Shown here: positions 7,280 through 13,719 of the stretch, one piece after another
Layout: every line of letters begins with the position of its first letter
Position numbering within the stretch: the first letter of the stretch is position 1
Assembly: GCA_016297775.1 (NCBI GenBank)
Contig: JAEDGA010000018.1
Span: 1 to 19,558, forward strand
Direction: 5' to 3'
Origin: Candidatus Methanomethylophilaceae archaeon
Lineage (GTDB): Archaea; Thermoplasmatota; Thermoplasmata; Methanomassiliicoccales; Methanomethylophilaceae
DNA: 19,558 nucleotides
Notes under the pieces: generated by a model
Databases searched by the model: none
What the model was told of the DNA's origin: nothing
The model's input: only the letters and a program-made list of their open reading frames with translations
Made by a program: the position numbers and the translations under genes

Positions 7280-8497
7280 TCATCCGAGCAGGATCTTCTT
7301 CACTGCGTCGATATCGTTGGCGCACTTGAAGATGGGGTCGCTGTTAGCGATGATGGTATCAGGATCCTTGAGTGCGTTACCGGTACAGATGCACACAACG
7401 CGCTCGTCCTTGTCGATGATTCCCATATCGCGGAGCTTCTTGGCACCTGCGACGGATGCTGCGGAAGCAGGCTCCACTCCGACACCCTCGCGCCTTCCCA
7501 ACATCTTCTGTGCGGAGATGATCTCATCGTCGTTGACGGTTGTGGAATATCCTCCGGTGTCATAGATCGCCTTGAGTGCCTTCCTTCCGCTTACGGGGTT
7601 ACCGATACGGATGGCGGTGGCGACGGTCTCGGGGTTCCTCTCGGGCTCGAAGTCCGCAGTCTTGTTGGAGAACGCCTTGGCGACGGGGCTGGCACCCTCT
7701 GCCTGGATACCGGTGAGCATGGGGACCTTATCGATCCATCCGATCTCCTCCAGCTCCTTGACCGCCTTGTATACCGCCCAGATGTTGGCGGCGTTTCCGA
7801 CGGGAACGATGATCCTGTCGGGAACATCATACTTCAGCTGGTCCATGATCTCGAAGAGGACGGACTTCTGTCCCTCGGGCCTGTAGGGGTTGATGGAGTT
7901 GAGGAGGTAGAGCTGCTTCTCCTCGGACATCTTCCTTGCGATGGCGAGTGCGTCATCGAAGTTCCCGTCGATGGAGATGACCTTGGCTCCGAAGAACATG
8001 GCCTGCGCGAGCTTTCCTGCGGCGACCTTTCCGGAGGGAAGGAAGACAGCGCAGCTGATCCCGGCCTTGGAGGCGTATGCCGCGAGAGATGCGGAGGTGT
8101 TACCGGTGGATGCGCATCCGACGACCTTGGCACCGAGCTCCACCGCGTGGGAGACACCTACGGTCATTCCCCTGTCCTTGAAGGATCCAGTGGGGTTCGC
8201 ACCCTCGTACTTGACGTGCATCTCTTTGATGCCGAACTCCTTGGAGAGGGCTTTGGTCTCGTAGAGAGGGGTTCCTCCCTCTTTGATGGATACGCGCTTG
8301 TCATAGTCGACAGGGAGGAAGGGGGCATATCTCCATACCCCGATGGGCTCCTTGTGAAGATCCTCGGGCTTCATAGCCTTGAGCGGTTCCAGATCCATCT
8401 TGACGGTCAGAAGACCGCCGCATCTGGGACAGGTGTTTACGAAGGGGTCCTCCACATCGCAACCGCAGTCCCAACATACTACCTTGTGTGCTGCCAT
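7280..8497 (-). CDS. thrC: Threonine synthase
   Basis: Threonine synthase converts O-phosphohomoserine and water to threonine and phosphate with pyridoxal phosphate. The 405-residue product begins with a small zinc-ribbon-like segment (Cys8, Cys11, Cys23, Cys26). It has GGTPLYE (74-80), NPTGSFKDRGM (101-111) with Lys107 as the PLP Schiff-base lysine, and the glycine/serine-rich phosphate loop in GCASTGNTSASLAAYA. The start at 8497 is preferred over a longer upstream frame because it begins the zinc ribbon, has a strong AGGAGG Shine-Dalgarno 7 nt upstream, and follows the thrB stop by one base. It is the second gene of the thrB-thrC operon, so the two last steps of threonine synthesis are co-expressed. 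Its 3' end faces hel308 with no visible terminator hairpin. Confidence 0.95.
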   Translation of the reverse strand: MAAHKVVCWDCGCDVEDPFVNTCPRCGGLLTVKMDLEPLKAMKPEDLHKEPIGVWRYAPFLPVDYDKRVSIKEGGTPLYETKALSKEFGIKEMHVKYEGANPTGSFKDRGMTVGVSHAVELGAKVVGCASTGNTSASLAAYASKAGISCAVFLPSGKVAAGKLAQAMFFGAKVISIDGNFDDALAIARKMSEEKQLYLLNSINPYRPEGQKSVLFEIMDQLKYDVPDRIIVPVGNAANIWAVYKAVKELEEIGWIDKVPMLTGIQAEGASPVAKAFSNKTADFEPERNPETVATAIRIGNPVSGRKALKAIYDTGGYSTTVNDDEIISAQKMLGRREGVGVEPASAASVAGAKKLRDMGIIDKDERVVCICTGNALKDPDTIIANSDPIFKCANDIDAVKKILLG

Positions 8498-8498
8498 A

Positions 8499-9428
8499 TT
8501 ATAACCTCCTGCAACCGGATCCCCAAGCGGTGACCCAGGTATCGCAGTGCATGTCGTTCTTAGTGTACATTTCCCTGATCGCATCGGCGATCCTTTCGCC
8601 GTTGCCTTCTGATTTCCTGAAGAAAGAGATGATGCAGGGTCCGGATCCTCCGAGGAACGATGCGATGGCACCGTTCTCCATGGCGATCCTCTCCGCATCC
8701 TTGAGATGGGGTACGAGGTGTGTCCTCGCGGGCTCGAAGACCGCGTCCCTGACGGACCTTCCGATGAGATCTATGTCACCGGTGTGCATGGCATGGACCA
8801 TGGATGTCGCGTTGCCCACGTGGAAGACAAGGTCCTTGACCTCGACCATCTTGGGAAGGACCTTCCTGGAATCGGATGTGGCAACCATGACATCGGGCAT
8901 GACGACGACTACGCCGAGATCCTCCGGGGGCTGTATGACCATGACCTCGAAGGGATCGTAGGACTTGATGATGGTGAAACCTCCGAGGATGCAGGGTGCC
9001 ACGTTGTCTGCATGGAGACCTCCGGATGTGGTGCCCTCGGCCTTGGCGGCACAGAGGACGACATCGGTGGGCGAGAGCTTCTCGCCGGTCATCACGTGTG
9101 CTAGGTATGCCCCTCCGGCGGCGGATGCTCCGGACGAGCCGATACCGCTGCACGGCCTGATACCTTTCTTGATCCTGATCTCGATTCCGAAATCCGCACC
9201 GACCATGTCGAGGACGGCCTTGGCCGCGATGGTGACGGAATTCTTCTCGGGTTCGGTGGGGATACCTTCGGCTCCGGGACCGGTGATCTCGGTGATGACG
9301 AGTCCTTTCTCGATCTTCCTTCCCATGATGGTGTCATAGGGGTTAGTCAAAGCCATACCGAATATGTCGAAACCGGGTCCGATATTGGATATCGTGGCCG
9401 GTGCTGCGATGGTGATCCACTCATCCAT
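8499..9428 (-). CDS. thrB: Homoserine kinase (GHMP family)
   Basis: Homoserine kinase phosphorylates homoserine to O-phosphohomoserine with ATP, the substrate for the next gene's product. The 309-residue protein belongs to the GHMP kinases. It has an N-terminal APATISNIGPGFDIFGMAL segment (9-27), the ATP-binding PCSGIGSSGASAAGG (92-106), and the C-terminal FLGGSGPCIISFF loop. The start at 9428 is chosen because the segment right after it is the normal beginning of the family; the open frame extends 22 codons further without family-like sequence. Upstream, AATATA centred near 9453 would give a leaderless message. TATTATAATG at 9461-9470 would give a leader of about 13 nt with a weak GGAAGTGG. 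It is the first gene of the thrB-thrC operon and is divergent from nadA. Confidence 0.93.
   Translation of the reverse strand: MDEWITIAAPATISNIGPGFDIFGMALTNPYDTIMGRKIEKGLVITEITGPGAEGIPTEPEKNSVTIAAKAVLDMVGADFGIEIRIKKGIRPCSGIGSSGASAAGGAYLAHVMTGEKLSPTDVVLCAAKAEGTTSGGLHADNVAPCILGGFTIIKSYDPFEVMVIQPPEDLGVVVVMPDVMVATSDSRKVLPKMVEVKDLVFHVGNATSMVHAMHTGDIDLIGRSVRDAVFEPARTHLVPHLKDAERIAMENGAIASFLGGSGPCIISFFRKSEGNGERIADAIREMYTKNDMHCDTWVTAWGSGCRRL
8505..8510 (-). promoter_or_regulatory. Shine-Dalgarno of thrC
   Basis: AGGAGG on the minus strand lies within the last codons of thrB, 7 nt before the thrC ATG. It decides the start at 8497 against the much longer open frame. Confidence 0.75.
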
Positions 9429-9445
9429 TTGTCCACTTCCTTGTG

Positions 9446-9470
9446 CGGGTATATTCCCGTCATTATAATA
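9446..9470 (-). promoter_or_regulatory. thrB promoter region with TATA box inside an inverted repeat
   Basis: Two TATA-like elements precede thrB: AATATA within CGGGAATATACCCG (9446-9459) and TATTATAATG (9461-9470), both on the minus strand. The first is flanked by CGGG and CCCG arms, so a dimeric repressor bound there would mask the TATA box. Which element is used cannot be decided from sequence. Confidence 0.4.
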
Positions 9471-9518
9471 GTTGCGCGCTTCTAAGACGCGCATATAAAG
9501 TCACGTGGAATCCTTCAA

Positions 9519-9566
9519 GATATCATACCATTGTTGTCGGATACCATACTATTTTAACATGATATC
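9519..9566 (+). promoter_or_regulatory. nadA promoter with TATA box and flanking repeats
   Basis: TATTTTAA (9550-9557) lies about 27 bp before the nadA ATG at 9580, at the leaderless distance. It is flanked by an inverted pair, GATATCAT (9519-9526) and ATGATATC (9559-9566), and preceded by a direct repeat of ATACCAT (9525-9531 and 9541-9547). Another TATA-like CATATAAAG lies at 9492-9500. The repeats are candidate regulator sites. Confidence 0.45.
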
Positions 9567-9579
9567 CATGCGATGCCTC

Positions 9580-10482
9580 ATGGAAACGGTCAGAGAGAAG
9601 ATCGCCAGACTCAAGAAGGAGAAGAATGCGATCATCCTAGCACACAACTACACAACTGCAGAGGTCCAGGACATAGCCGATTATGTGGGGGATTCTCTCG
9701 GACTGTCCATCGAGGCCTCCAAGACGGATGCCGATGTGATAGTTTTCTGCGGAGTCACGTTCATGGGCGAATCCGCGAAGATCCTATCCCCGGGAAAGAC
9801 CGTTCTGATGCCCGTTCCGGATGCTCTGTGCGACATGGCATCCATCTGTTCCGCGGAAAGTCTGGCACAATGCAAGGCGAAACACCCCGGATACACCGTG
9901 GTGGGATACGTCAACACCACAGGGGAGACCAAGACCCAGATGGATGTATGCTGTACATCCGGTAACGCGTTGAAGGTGGTCTCATCCCTAGGATCTGACA
10001 AGGTGCTGTTCGTTCCCGACAGGAATCTGGGTGCATTCATCGCCGAGAGGATACCGGAGAAAGAGATGGTCCTCTGGGACGGATGCTGTCCGATACATGA
10101 TTCCATCACCAGGGAACAGATCCTGGAACTCAAGGGGATGTACCCCGGAAGCATATCCATGGCACACCCTGAATGCAGGAAAGAGGTACTCGACGAGGTG
10201 GACTTCATAGGTTCCACTGAGGCCATGCTCAATGAGTGCAAGAAATCCGACAATAGTGAGTTCATCGTCATCACCGAGGTCGGAATGAAGCACAGGATGG
10301 AGAAGGAGTGTCCGGGAAAGATCTTCCACTTCCCCGAGAGCGCCGTATGCGATTCCATGAAGAAGATCACGCTGGAACTCGTGGCGTCGTGTCTGGAGGA
10401 TATGACTGGCGAGATCGTCCTGGACGATGATGTGATCAGGGACGCCTATCTTCCGGTCAAGAGGATGACCGAGATCAGATGA
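9580..10482 (+). CDS. nadA: Quinolinate synthase NadA
   Basis: NadA condenses iminoaspartate with dihydroxyacetone phosphate to quinolinate in de novo NAD synthesis, using a [4Fe-4S] cluster. The 300-residue protein shows ILAHNYTTAEVQDIADYVGDSL (19-40), FCGVTFMGESAKIL (56-69), CCTSGNA (124-130) and HPEC (196-199). Probable cluster ligands are Cys84 (ALCDMA), Cys170 (DGCCPIH) and Cys257 (AVCDSM), at nearly the positions known for the Pyrococcus horikoshii enzyme. The ATG at 9580 begins the conserved METVREKIARLK helix and suits a leaderless message. In-frame ATGs at 9559 and 9568 and a GTG at 9505 are less likely. No nadB or nadC gene is adjacent, so the partner enzymes lie elsewhere. DHAP, one of its substrates, is also handled by the fbp-tpi pair in this window. 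Confidence 0.95.
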   Translation: METVREKIARLKKEKNAIILAHNYTTAEVQDIADYVGDSLGLSIEASKTDADVIVFCGVTFMGESAKILSPGKTVLMPVPDALCDMASICSAESLAQCKAKHPGYTVVGYVNTTGETKTQMDVCCTSGNALKVVSSLGSDKVLFVPDRNLGAFIAERIPEKEMVLWDGCCPIHDSITREQILELKGMYPGSISMAHPECRKEVLDEVDFIGSTEAMLNECKKSDNSEFIVITEVGMKHRMEKECPGKIFHFPESAVCDSMKKITLELVASCLEDMTGEIVLDDDVIRDAYLPVKRMTEIR

Positions 10483-10600
10483 TCTACCGAAAATGAGATT
10501 ATCTGAGGCACGATACGGTACATCGAGGATGCGTCGGATGAAGATAGAATCTAGGCTGATCCGTGATGAACCCTATGAGTGCTGACGACCCCTCACAATA
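10483..10600. other. Convergent gap between nadA and the Hjc-like gene
   Basis: This 118-bp spacer lies between two genes that end toward each other. I see no convincing hairpin, T-tract or open frame in it. Termination for both genes must occur here or inside the opposite gene. Confidence 0.4.
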
Positions 10601-11137
10601 TCAATCGATGGACATGTTGGCATAACGGAAGAACTCCGACAGCTTCATGCCCTCGTTCCAATTCATTATGTAATTGCCGCTTGGACCTACGGCCAATTTG
10701 GGTATCCTGCGCTGCAGGAGTCCTGCCGCACCCCTGTACTCGAAATCGCATGGTATGCAGAACAGCCTCCACGGATCGCCCTTGACAGAGTTACCGGTCT
10801 TCTTCAGTCTCATCGCATATATCGGCAGTATGCGTGATTTGGTACATTCGTTCAGCATCCAATCCGCCTGTTCACCGAGACGAGGACTCCTGCTGAAATG
10901 GAGCGTACTGTCCACCGAACTCTTCACCTCTATCGGGAACGAGAAATCCCACCTCAATGCGATCAGGTCCACACCATGGGAACCTGCGGCACGTACCACC
11001 ATGAACGGTCTATCGACCATGGAGAGATAACCTTCCCTCTCCTCGTCATCGCATGTCTTGATGAGCTTATCGATGGTCCTCTTCTCTCCGGAAAGGAGAG
11101 CCTTCAATTCGCGTTCATACACGTCCCCTGTGGACAT
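10601..11137 (-). CDS. Hjc-like PD-(D/E)XK nuclease, possible Holliday junction resolvase
   Basis: The 178-residue protein carries the pattern of archaeal Hjc-type resolvases. It has an N-terminal YERELKALL with a conserved Glu (8 or 10), VVRAAGSHG (47-55), VDLIAL with Asp57, and PIEVKSS with Glu70 and Lys72. This order, E - RxxGS - D - ExK, is the PD-(D/E)XK active site of Hjc, which cuts four-way DNA junctions. It differs from typical Hjc (about 120-140 residues) by an insertion of some 25 residues between the first helix and the first strand (about 16-42) and by a C-terminal region of about 60 residues (roughly 118-178). Other PD-(D/E)XK endonucleases remain possible. The ATG at 11137 lies about 27 bp from a strong TATA box, so the message is probably leaderless and separate from aspS upstream. 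Confidence 0.65.
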   Translation of the reverse strand: MSTGDVYERELKALLSGEKRTIDKLIKTCDDEEREGYLSMVDRPFMVVRAAGSHGVDLIALRWDFSFPIEVKSSVDSTLHFSRSPRLGEQADWMLNECTKSRILPIYAMRLKKTGNSVKGDPWRLFCIPCDFEYRGAAGLLQRRIPKLAVGPSGNYIMNWNEGMKLSEFFRYANMSID

Positions 11138-11159
11138 CGTGTATGAATCCCCGGTCCTG

Positions 11160-11169
11160 TATATAAAAA
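11160..11169 (-). promoter_or_regulatory. TATA box of the Hjc-like gene (leaderless)
   Basis: TTTTTATATA on the minus strand is centred about 27 bp before the ATG at 11137. The same T-run forms the tail of the aspS terminator hairpin, so terminator and promoter share bases. Confidence 0.6.
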
Positions 11170-11219
11170 TGGAATCGGGGGTTGGCCGAATACATCCGAA
11201 TCGACCGCGACCCCGTTCC
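11160..11219 (-). terminator. Stem-loop terminator of aspS
   Basis: A three-part stem spans 11171-11219. GGAA (11171-11174) pairs with TTCC (11216-11219), GGGGT (11178-11182) with ACCCC (11210-11214), and GGCCGA (11184-11189) with TCGACC (11201-11206). The single mismatch in the last pair becomes a G-U pair in the minus-strand RNA, the direction of aspS. The stem starts 9 bp after the aspS stop codon and is followed by ATTTTTATATA. Confidence 0.6.
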
Positions 11220-11227
11220 CTGTGGTT

Positions 11228-12532
11228 TCAAGGTGCCAGTCTAGCAGGATCCCTGGGGAAGAGGATGGCCTCCCTGATGTTGGGAAGGTCGAGCATCTTG
11301 ACCAGGAGCCTCTCTATACCGATACCCCATCCGCCGTGGGGAGGCATACCGTACTTGAAGGCATCGAGGTAGAAGGAGAAGTCCTCAGGATCCAATCCCT
11401 TCTTCTTCATCCTCTCTACGAGCTTCTCGTATCTGTGCTCCCTCTGACCTCCGGAGGAGATCTCCTGACCGCGATAATCCAGGTCGAATGAGAACGAATA
11501 GGGGGTGCCGTCCTTCTCCATGATGTAGAAGGGTTTGGCCTCCTCGGGATACTCTGCGATGAAGTAGAGGTCGTGACCCTTGGCCATCATGTGATCCCCT
11601 ACGATCTTCTCTCCCTCGGTACCCAGATCCTCACCCTCCTTGAGGGGGAGTCCGCCGTCGTTGACGATCCCGATACACTCGCTGTAGGTGAGTATGGGGT
11701 ACGGGCGGGATGGAACGGTGATCTCCTTTCCGAGGAGGGCGAGCTGTTTGGCGCCCTTCTCCTTGAGACCCTTGAGGACGTGGTCCACGATCTCCTCGAT
11801 CATGGCCATGACCTGCTCCTCGTTCTCGATCCAGCTCATCTCTCCGTCGAAGGAGATGAACTCGGTTACGTGACGATTGGTGTTGGAATGCTCCGCACGG
11901 AATGCGGGTCCGATCTCGAACACCCTGTCCAATCCGGTGGACATTAGGATCTGCTTGTAAAGCTGGGGGGACTGTGCCAGGTATGCATCCTTTTCGAAGT
12001 ACCTGACCTTGAAGAGCTCCGCACCTCCCTCCGCACCGGCGGCGGAGATCTTGGGGGTGTAGACCTGGGTGAATCCGTTGGAACGTACCGCTTCCTCGAT
12101 GAGCTCCACCATCATGGACTTGAGTTCGAAGATGGCCCTGACCTCGGGCTTCCTGACATCCATGAACCTGTTGTTGAGACGCGTGTCGAGTTCCGCGTTG
12201 ACCTTGTCGACCACTCCGAGGGGGAGAGGGACAGCCGCTTCGGACTCGAGAACGAAAGCGAAGGGGATGATCTCCACACCTAGCTCAGTCTGGTTGCTCT
12301 CCTTGACCTCACCGGTCACCGATATGACGGATTCCCTGTTGAGCTTGGTGATCTCTCCGAAGAGTTCGGGATCGATCTTCTTCTTGGGGAGGGTGAGCTG
12401 TATGGTGCCGTACCTGTCCCTGAGAGTGATGAAAGAAATGCCTCCGAGGTTCCTGATGTCCTGGACCCATCCCCTGACGGTGACGGTGCCATCGCCGGGC
12501 CTGACGGTTGACGAATCCTTTATTTCGCACAT
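11228..12532 (-). CDS. aspS: Aspartyl-tRNA synthetase, archaeal type
   Basis: AspRS charges tRNA-Asp with aspartate. The 434-residue length fits the archaeal/eukaryotic-type enzyme, which lacks the bacterial insertion domain. The N-terminal OB-fold anticodon domain contains VRGWVQDIRNLGGISFITLRD (19-39). The class II core has motif 2 in GPAFRAEHSNTNRHVTEF (208-225), the QSPQLYKQ substrate-binding segment (187-194), and motif 3 in GGWGIGIERLLVKML near the C-terminus. Gln24 and Lys77 occupy positions where, as I recall, non-discriminating enzymes often carry His and Pro. This hints at a discriminating enzyme, but the alignment was done by eye. The ATG at 12532 is 25 bp from a TATA box, so the gene has its own leaderless promoter in the 41-bp gap after fic1. 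Confidence 0.95.
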   Translation of the reverse strand: MCEIKDSSTVRPGDGTVTVRGWVQDIRNLGGISFITLRDRYGTIQLTLPKKKIDPELFGEITKLNRESVISVTGEVKESNQTELGVEIIPFAFVLESEAAVPLPLGVVDKVNAELDTRLNNRFMDVRKPEVRAIFELKSMMVELIEEAVRSNGFTQVYTPKISAAGAEGGAELFKVRYFEKDAYLAQSPQLYKQILMSTGLDRVFEIGPAFRAEHSNTNRHVTEFISFDGEMSWIENEEQVMAMIEEIVDHVLKGLKEKGAKQLALLGKEITVPSRPYPILTYSECIGIVNDGGLPLKEGEDLGTEGEKIVGDHMMAKGHDLYFIAEYPEEAKPFYIMEKDGTPYSFSFDLDYRGQEISSGGQREHRYEKLVERMKKKGLDPEDFSFYLDAFKYGMPPHGGWGIGIERLLVKMLDLPNIREAILFPRDPARLAP

Positions 12533-12551
12533 ACGGTTCCCTATCGCACAC

Positions 12552-12562
12552 GTTTATTTATG
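12552..12562 (-). promoter_or_regulatory. TATA box of aspS (leaderless)
   Basis: CATAAATAAAC on the minus strand is centred 25 bp before the aspS ATG at 12532, with no Shine-Dalgarno between them. It lies just after the fic1 stop codon, so aspS does not depend on transcription of the Fic pair. Confidence 0.6.
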
Positions 12563-12573
12563 CGTGCCCGTAC

Positions 12574-13719
12574 TCAGAAGGTGTTGAATCCGTTGCGCAG
12601 GTACCTGAGGAAATCGTTGTATCTGTAACGGGTGTTGCGGGTGTTACCCTTCCTGTCCAATATACCCAGATCAACCAACGCATTCAGTTTCGTGCGTATT
12701 GTCTGCTCCCTCACGTCCGGTGCCCAGCTGCATGCTTCGGCCACCGTGAACTCGTCGGCGATGTTCCTGGCATATCTGGCTATGAGGATCATGTATCCGT
12801 CGCCACCATCCAGTCTGTCCTTCGGCCCCAGCTCCCTGAGCGCGATCCTGTAGGATTCGTGGACCTTTTCCGCAACGTAACGTACCACGGGGAAGTAATC
12901 CTGTTCGGACTTTGCATAATCCACAAGTCTGGCATATGTGTCCCTGTCCGCCTCGATGAGGTCATCGTACTTGCAAAGACCTATGTTCTTGAGACCGAGG
13001 TTGTGCATGATGATCTGGAACATGGTATGTGCCACGCGATTGCTTCCGTACTGGAACGGCTGTATGCCGGTGAACTCGATGACGAACATCATGCCTGTGC
13101 ATATGGCATCATACGGGGAACCGCGGAGCCAGTTGACCAGGGAATCCAATTCGTTGGTTATGAATTCGGGAGGGCATGCCACGGACATCGGACGACCGTC
13201 CGCATCGCACTGGGCGTATATCCCGGTCCTGATCTCTCCGGGTTTCACACGCTCGTCCACACCGTACATGAGCATCTTGTGGAGTTCTATGATCCTCTCG
13301 GAATCCCACTGGTTGCCCTTGCCTATGTTGTTGGCGTATGCACGGATGTTGTTGTAGATCTCCTGTTTTGGTCCACCGACAGCCTCGACCTCGTTGTCCA
13401 TCATCGCATGGCAATCATCGATGAAACCTTCGATATCGGACACGTCCATATCGCTGCCATCCCTCATCAGGGACACCCTGATGTTGGATGCATAGGAGTC
13501 CTTCATTGCGGTTATGTAATCGTCTCCGTTAAGGTGGACATCGCCGAGGAGACGGTCCATCTCCTCTATGTCGGAGATCACATCCCTATATGCCACATCC
13601 ACGGTGATCGAGGGTGAGAAGGTATACTTGCGCCTGTACTGTATAGGGTACGAACGTACCTCATACCTTGAATAGTCGCTCTTGTACACCCTGTCGAATC
13701 TGCTGATATTGAACCTCAT
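12574..13719 (-). CDS. Fic-fold protein with degenerate active site and C-terminal winged helix (fic1)
   Basis: Active Fic proteins usually transfer AMP from ATP to a protein side chain using the motif HPFxxGNGRxxR. The 381-residue protein has the full family layout: an N-terminal Fic_N-like helix region, IIELHKMLMYGV (143-154), PGEIR (160-164), PPEFI (183-187), and FTGIQPFQYGSNR (216-228). A C-terminal winged helix (about 325-366) ends in the wing RKGNTRNTRY. At the active site the catalytic His is Gln220, GNGR is GSNR, and the final Arg is His231. In the inhibitory helix, the Glu of the family's SSxIEG motif is Arg81 (SYASNIRV). AMP transfer is therefore unlikely. Nucleotide or peptide binding may remain, and the winged helix suggests DNA binding. 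The ATG overlaps the fic2 stop (ATGA) and has AAGGAGGGG upstream, so the pair is co-translated. It is a diverged paralogue of fic2. Confidence 0.85.
   Translation of the reverse strand: MRFNISRFDRVYKSDYSRYEVRSYPIQYRRKYTFSPSITVDVAYRDVISDIEEMDRLLGDVHLNGDDYITAMKDSYASNIRVSLMRDGSDMDVSDIEGFIDDCHAMMDNEVEAVGGPKQEIYNNIRAYANNIGKGNQWDSERIIELHKMLMYGVDERVKPGEIRTGIYAQCDADGRPMSVACPPEFITNELDSLVNWLRGSPYDAICTGMMFVIEFTGIQPFQYGSNRVAHTMFQIIMHNLGLKNIGLCKYDDLIEADRDTYARLVDYAKSEQDYFPVVRYVAEKVHESYRIALRELGPKDRLDGGDGYMILIARYARNIADEFTVAEACSWAPDVREQTIRTKLNALVDLGILDRKGNTRNTRYRYNDFLRYLRNGFNTF
12632..12651. repeat. 20-bp identity shared with 13789-13808
   Basis: An identical 20-bp segment occurs here and at 13789-13808, each encoding the wing peptide KGNTRNTR at the end of fic1 and fic2. 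It marks the paralogy of the pair. With conserved peptide and similar codon choice, identity of this length does not by itself prove recent gene conversion. Confidence 0.7.

Noticed and set aside
8498..8698. 67-codon N-terminal extension of thrC
   Set aside because: It overlaps thrB in another frame and is not family-like; the ATG at 8497 has a strong Shine-Dalgarno and starts the zinc ribbon.
12508..13617. 369-codon + strand open frame over fic1 and the aspS start
   Set aside because: It is the antisense shadow of fic1, which has the Fic-family sequence, a Shine-Dalgarno and coupling to fic2.
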